A stretch of DNA of 62,777 nucleotides from an uncultured Erythrobacter sp. (GTDB lineage Bacteria > Pseudomonadota > Alphaproteobacteria > Sphingomonadales > Sphingomonadaceae): assembly GCA_913061345.1 (NCBI GenBank), contig CAJXTZ010000005.1, positions 1 through 62,777 on the forward strand. Reading direction: 5' to 3'. Within the stretch, counting starts at the first letter, position 1. Every line of letters starts with the position of its first letter. The position numbers were made by a program, and so were the translations under genes. Shown here one piece after another: positions 59,015 to 62,777 of this stretch. The notes beneath the pieces were generated by a model. It saw nothing but the letters and a program-made list of their open reading frames with translations. It ran no database searches and was not told the DNA's origin.

Positions 59015-59041
59015 GTCCCTCGCTGCGAGGGACTTTCTTTT
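59015..59041. promoter_or_regulatory. Hairpin in the leader of the LuxR-type gene
   Basis: GTCCCTCG (59015-59022) pairs perfectly with CGAGGGAC (59026-59033) over a 3-nt loop. On the + strand a T-rich run follows (intrinsic-terminator shape) although no + strand gene ends there; on the - strand it is 20-40 nt before the regulator start. Confidence 0.45.
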
Positions 59042-59204
59042 GTCAGACCTATAACAAGACAAGCACTTGTTGCGAATCAAGCTTGCGAATATTGAAAATT
59101 TATGTGGCAGGCTACGCTGGCTGAATTGGGTGATACCACCAAGGCTAAACCTTCCGTTGGCCATGCCGGCAACCGATCTGCCGTTTGGCCCGTGAAGCGG
59201 CGCG

Positions 59205-60332
59205 CTACTCCACATCCTCCACATCAACCGTTTCGCCCGTTACGCGCTGCGCCAGCGCGGCAGCGATGAAATCGTCGATCTCACCATCCAGAACATCGCC
59301 CGGCGCAGTGGATGTCGTGCCCGTGCGAAGGTCTTTCACCATCTGGTATGGCTGAAGGACATAGGAACGGATCTGATGGCCCCATCCGATCTCGGTCTTT
59401 TCCTGATATTCGCCCGCAGCCGCCGCCTCGCGCTCGGCCATTTCGCGCTCGTACATCCGAGCCTTCAGCATGTTCATCGCCGTCGCGCGGTTCTTGTGCT
59501 GGCTGCGATCGTTCTGGCTGGCGACCACGATGCCGGTGGGCTTATGCGTAATGCGTACGGCAGAATCGGTGGTGTTCACGTGCTGGCCACCCGCGCCCGA
59601 TGCGCGGTAGGTGTCGATCTTCAGGTCGCCCTCATTAATATCGATATCGATATCGTCGTCGATAACCGGATAGACCCACACGCTGGAAAAGCTCGTGTGG
59701 CGGCGGGCGGAGCTATCGTAGGGGCTGATGCGGACGAGGCGGTGCACGCCGCTTTCGGTCTTGGCATAGCCATAGGCGTTCTCGCCCCTGATCTGCAGCG
59801 TGGCGGACTTGATGCCGGCCTGTTCGCCGGCCGCATATTCCACCGTATCCACCTTGAAGCCGCGCCTCTCTGCCCAGCGGACATACATACGCATCAGCAT
59901 CTCGGCCCAGTCCTGGCTTTCCGTCCCGCCTGCGCCCGCGTTGATCTGCAAATAGGTGTCGTAGCCATCGGCCTCGCCCGATAGCAGCGCATTCACCTTG
60001 TCGCGATCGGCACGCTTTGCCAGAGCGGCAAGGCTCGCCAGCCCTTCTGCTACAACATCGTCGTCGCCCTCAGCCTCGCCCATCTCGACGAATTCCGTAG
60101 CATCGGACATTTCGGAACTGATTTCGTTGACCGTGCCGATCGCGTCTTTCAAAAGCTTGTGCTCGCGGCTGATGGCCTGGGCCTTTTTGGGATCGTTCCA
60201 GAGATCGGGATCTTGCACGCGCGCTTCCAGCTCGTCTAGCCGACGCAGCGCGTGTTCCCAGTCCAGCGATCTGCGCACCAGCGCCAGCGCGGCTTCGATC
60301 CGGTCGATATGGGCCTGCCCCTCGGCACGCAT
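59205..60332 (-). CDS. prfB: Peptide chain release factor 2
   Basis: 375 residues. Ends translation at UGA and UAA. The GGQ loop GAGGQHVNTTDSAVR with its catalytic Gln and the RHTSFSS domain pattern are intact. The codon-recognition tripeptide, SPF in Escherichia coli RF2, reads SPY here (ISPYDSSARR). The programmed +1 frameshift of E. coli prfB is absent; the frame is continuous. The ATG at 60332 has GGAG upstream; a TTG at 60347 is possible. It lies 65 bp after the penicillin-binding protein gene. Confidence 0.96.
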   Translation of the reverse strand: MRAEGQAHIDRIEAALALVRRSLDWEHALRRLDELEARVQDPDLWNDPKKAQAISREHKLLKDAIGTVNEISSEMSDATEFVEMGEAEGDDDVVAEGLASLAALAKRADRDKVNALLSGEADGYDTYLQINAGAGGTESQDWAEMLMRMYVRWAERRGFKVDTVEYAAGEQAGIKSATLQIRGENAYGYAKTESGVHRLVRISPYDSSARRHTSFSSVWVYPVIDDDIDIDINEGDLKIDTYRASGAGGQHVNTTDSAVRITHKPTGIVVASQNDRSQHKNRATAMNMLKARMYEREMAEREAAAAGEYQEKTEIGWGHQIRSYVLQPYQMVKDLRTGTTSTAPGDVLDGEIDDFIAAALAQRVTGETVDVEDVE

Positions 60333-60397
60333 AGGCTTGTTCTCCAAATGTGAATGGCGCGCCTAGCAGGGGGCGCAAGCCGTTGGAAGTGGGCGGA

Positions 60398-62727
60398 TCA
60401 GTAGATGCCGCCCTGCTCCTCGGCAAAGTCTTCACGCTCCTGCGCACCGCTTTGCACATTGGCGGCCTGCTCTTGACGACGCAATTGCGCCAGGATCAGT
60501 TCGCGCATGGCGCTTATCTCATCCTGCCGTTGGCTGCGGCGCGGTTCGGTGTCGGGCTTGAACGCTTCCCAGATCACGGCGGAAGTCGGCTCCTCGGAAG
60601 GCCATCCGTCAAATACACGGCGCCCCGTTCGACGATCCACTCGAACCATTCGTACGCCCGTTGGCGCAAGGAATGGCCTGCCGGACCAGTAATCGCGCGT
60701 TTCCTGCACGAATTGCTTGAAGATGGGGGCTGCCGTGTTGCCGCCCTGTATCCATCCACCCATGTTGCGCGGCTGATCGAAGCCGAGATAGGTCGCGCCG
60801 ACGATATCGGGAGAACCGCCTACGAACCAGGCATTCGTCGGGCCGGAACTGGTGCCGGTCTTGCCAAACAGCGGAATATCGAGGTCACGCAGACGGGTGG
60901 CCGTACCGCGCTGCACCACACCTGTCAGCATGTTGACCGTCTGGAAGGCCGTGCGCGCATCCATCACCTGCCTGCCACTGCGGCCGAAGCGCGGCATCGG
61001 TCCGCCATCCCATTCGGCCATGTTGCAACCTGTGCATTCGCGGTTGTCGGCGCGATAGATCACGTCGCCGTCGCGATCCTGCACATAGTCGATAACCGTG
61101 GGATCGTTCAGCCGTCCATGGTTCACCAGCATCGCATAGGCCGCAGCCATCCGTTCAACCGTAGTATCGCCCGCGCCAAGTGCAAAGGCAGGATAAGGTT
61201 CGTAGGCGCCTTCGTCCGCGATACCTGCACGTTCGAACATGTCGATCACGTTCTCCATGCCGGAATCCATCGCGATGTGAACGGTCATGAGGTTCTTCGA
61301 TTGTTCCAGACCGTAGCGCATGGGATATTCACCCCCGCCCCGGCTGCCGCCGAAGTTGGTGAAGCATTTCTCGCCCAGGTTGGAGCCCTGATAATAGCAA
61401 TATTGCCTGTCGGGCACCAAGGTCGCTGGCGTCATGCCGTTGTCGAGGCCGGTGGCATAGACGAAAGGCTTGATCGTGGAACCCGGCTGGCGGTTGGCCT
61501 GTGTGGCGCGGTTGAAACTGCCGAGGCGCGAATCGAAGCCGCCCTGCATGGCCAGCACGCGGCCGGTATCGGGCGCTATGGCAAGGAAGCCGCCCGAAAC
61601 ACCCGGCACGGTTTCCAGTCGCCAGCTGCTGCCACTGGGTGAGGCAACCACAACGTCCCCCACGCCAAGCTCGCTTGCAGGATTGGTAAGCGGCGCCTGC
61701 TCTCCATCGGCAAAACCGATCGTGGCAGAACCGCCGCTGCGCGCGGTGATAACGCCCACGCGCCAGTCTTCGTAGTTGATTGAAAGGTAGGAACTGCGCA
61801 GTTGCGAGGTCAGATCGCCGTTGTCCGGGTTGATAGCGGCGACCGGCCCGGCCCAGCCCCTGTTTCCGTGATACCGCAGCATGGCGTCTCGCAAAGAGTT
61901 GCGCGCGGCATCCTGCATCTCAGTATCGAGCGATGTGCGAACCCACAGGCCGCCTGCATAAACGCTGTTGCGTCCGTCCTCGGCTTCTTCGCCGAACCGG
62001 TCGATCAGTTCACGGCGCACTTCCTCCAGAAAATATCCGGCGTCGGCGGAACGTTCGGCACGCTGGCCTTGCACGATACCCAGGGGGCTGGCCTGTGCAG
62101 CGGACAATTCGGCCTGCGAGATGAAACCGTTGTCCTCCATCTGCGTCAGCACCCAGTTGCGGCGCGCACGGGCGGTATCGTAATTGGCTTCGCGGCTATA
62201 GACTTCGGGTGCGCGCGGCAGGATCGCCAGATAGGCCATTTCCTGCAATTCCAGATCGTCCACATCCTTGTCGAAATAGGCGCGCGCGGCGGCCTGTACG
62301 CCATAGCTGCGGCGGCCCAGCGGGATTTCGTTAAGGTAAAGCGTGATGATCTGCTGCTTTGACAGCACGCCCTCGATACGCGTTGCCAAGATCATCTCGC
62401 GCAACTTGCGCGTGACCGAATATTCGTTGCCCACAAGAATGTTCTTGGCCACCTGCTGGGTAATGGTGGAGCCGCCCACGGCACGCTCGCCCGAGCCGAT
62501 CTTCGACACGTAGTCAATAACCGCGCCCAGGAAGCCGCCGGCATCAATGCCGCCATGGCTCCAGAACGTCTCGTCCTCGGCGGAGATGTAGGCGTTCATC
62601 AATTGCGACGGAAGGTCGCGGAATTGCAGCTCCACGCGCCGTTCGCGTTCATAGCGGTGGACGATTTCTCCATCGATCCCGCGCACGACTGATGGCAGGT
62701 TAGGCTCGTAATCCAGCAGGGTTTCGG
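60398..62727 (-). CDS. mrcA: Class A penicillin-binding protein 1A, 5' truncated
   Basis: About 776 residues are visible; the N-terminal anchor is cut by the contig end. It polymerises and cross-links peptidoglycan in the periplasm. Glycosyltransferase motifs in order: EDETFWSHGGID with the catalytic Glu, GGSTITQQVAKN and the KLREMILATRIE and IPLGRRSYGVQAAA segments. Transpeptidase motifs: active Ser in QPGSTIKPF, SKN in EQSKNLM and KTGTSSG. An OB-like insert lies between the domains. Codons upstream of the GTG at 62686 are still in frame to the adapter, so the true start is outside. Confidence 0.95.
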
Positions 62728-62777
62728 CTGTCTCTTATACACATCTCCGAGCCCACGAGACTAGGCATGATCTCGTA
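62728..62777 (+). other. Untrimmed Nextera i7-side sequencing adapter
   Basis: 62728-62746 is the reverse-complement mosaic end (CTGTCTCTTATACACATCT), 62747-62761 the read-2 linker, 62762-62769 (TAGGCATG) the Nextera N706 index and 62770-62777 the start of the P7 tail. Not genomic; the last genomic base is 62727. Confidence 0.98.

Noticed and set aside
59205..60347. Programmed +1 frameshift in prfB
   Set aside because: The frame is continuous from start to stop with no in-frame UGA near codon 26.

Overview
The window is a bacterial chromosomal contig of 62.8 kb with moderately high GC, dense genes and frequent 1-4 nt gene overlaps. Gene content points to an alphaproteobacterium of the Sphingomonadales, probably Erythrobacteraceae-like. 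Supporting points are the block trpE-trpG-trpD-trpC-moaC-moeA-lexA-comEC-gltX-gltA, a GTTC-type LexA operator, an RpoH promoter of the alphaproteobacterial type, a PleC/DivJ/DivL-like kinase fold, and a 14-gene nuo operon followed by birA-coaX-rnj. This placement is inference from content and order; no 16S gene is present. Both ends are untrimmed Nextera library adapters (1-44 and 62728-62777), so the two terminal genes are cut by assembly and not by biology.

Layout. (1) 45-2541 is the right end of an integrative element: a truncated AlpA-like DNA-binding protein, an unknown protein, a P4-type tyrosine integrase, and a displaced 3' fragment of tRNA-Arg(CCT) that marks the junction with the chromosome. 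(2) 2559-8072 is housekeeping: DUF1178, a nitrilase-family amidase, glutaredoxin, a heat-shock-controlled Hsp20, CTP synthase, SecG and triosephosphate isomerase. (3) 8306-18864 runs rightward: a SurA/PpiD-type periplasmic chaperone, then the trp genes with a lipoprotein glycosidase and a proline iminopeptidase coupled between trpE and trpG, then DUF3597, moaC, moeA and an SOS-autoregulated lexA. (4) 18933-23929 holds comEC, gltX and gltA. (5) 23993-30263 is the most interesting unknown stretch: a DivL-like pseudo-histidine kinase without its phospho-acceptor histidine, an unknown cytoplasmic protein, a membrane protein with a nucleotidyltransferase-like head, and an 857-residue coiled-coil membrane protein with TipN-like architecture.

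(6) 30268-50075 is one leftward transcription unit: nuoA-nuoN (respiratory complex I), birA, coaX, ribonuclease J and a DUF1467 protein. Five extra reading frames sit inside nuo at coupled junctions: a lipoprotein (C/D), a 62-aa membrane protein (D/E), 56-aa and 48-aa membrane proteins (E/F), and a secreted 248-aa protein (F/G). NuoC also carries an 83-residue acidic tail. (7) 50361-58995 is mixed: a thiolase, small exported proteins, an ammonium transporter, an NTF2-like protein, an esterase-like hydrolase, a nitronate monooxygenase family protein, a lipoprotein-type methyltransferase, and a small cluster around a LuxR-type regulator tethered to the membrane. (8) 59205-62727 holds prfB and a 5'-truncated class A penicillin-binding protein.

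No rRNA, intact tRNA, CRISPR array or insertion sequence was seen.
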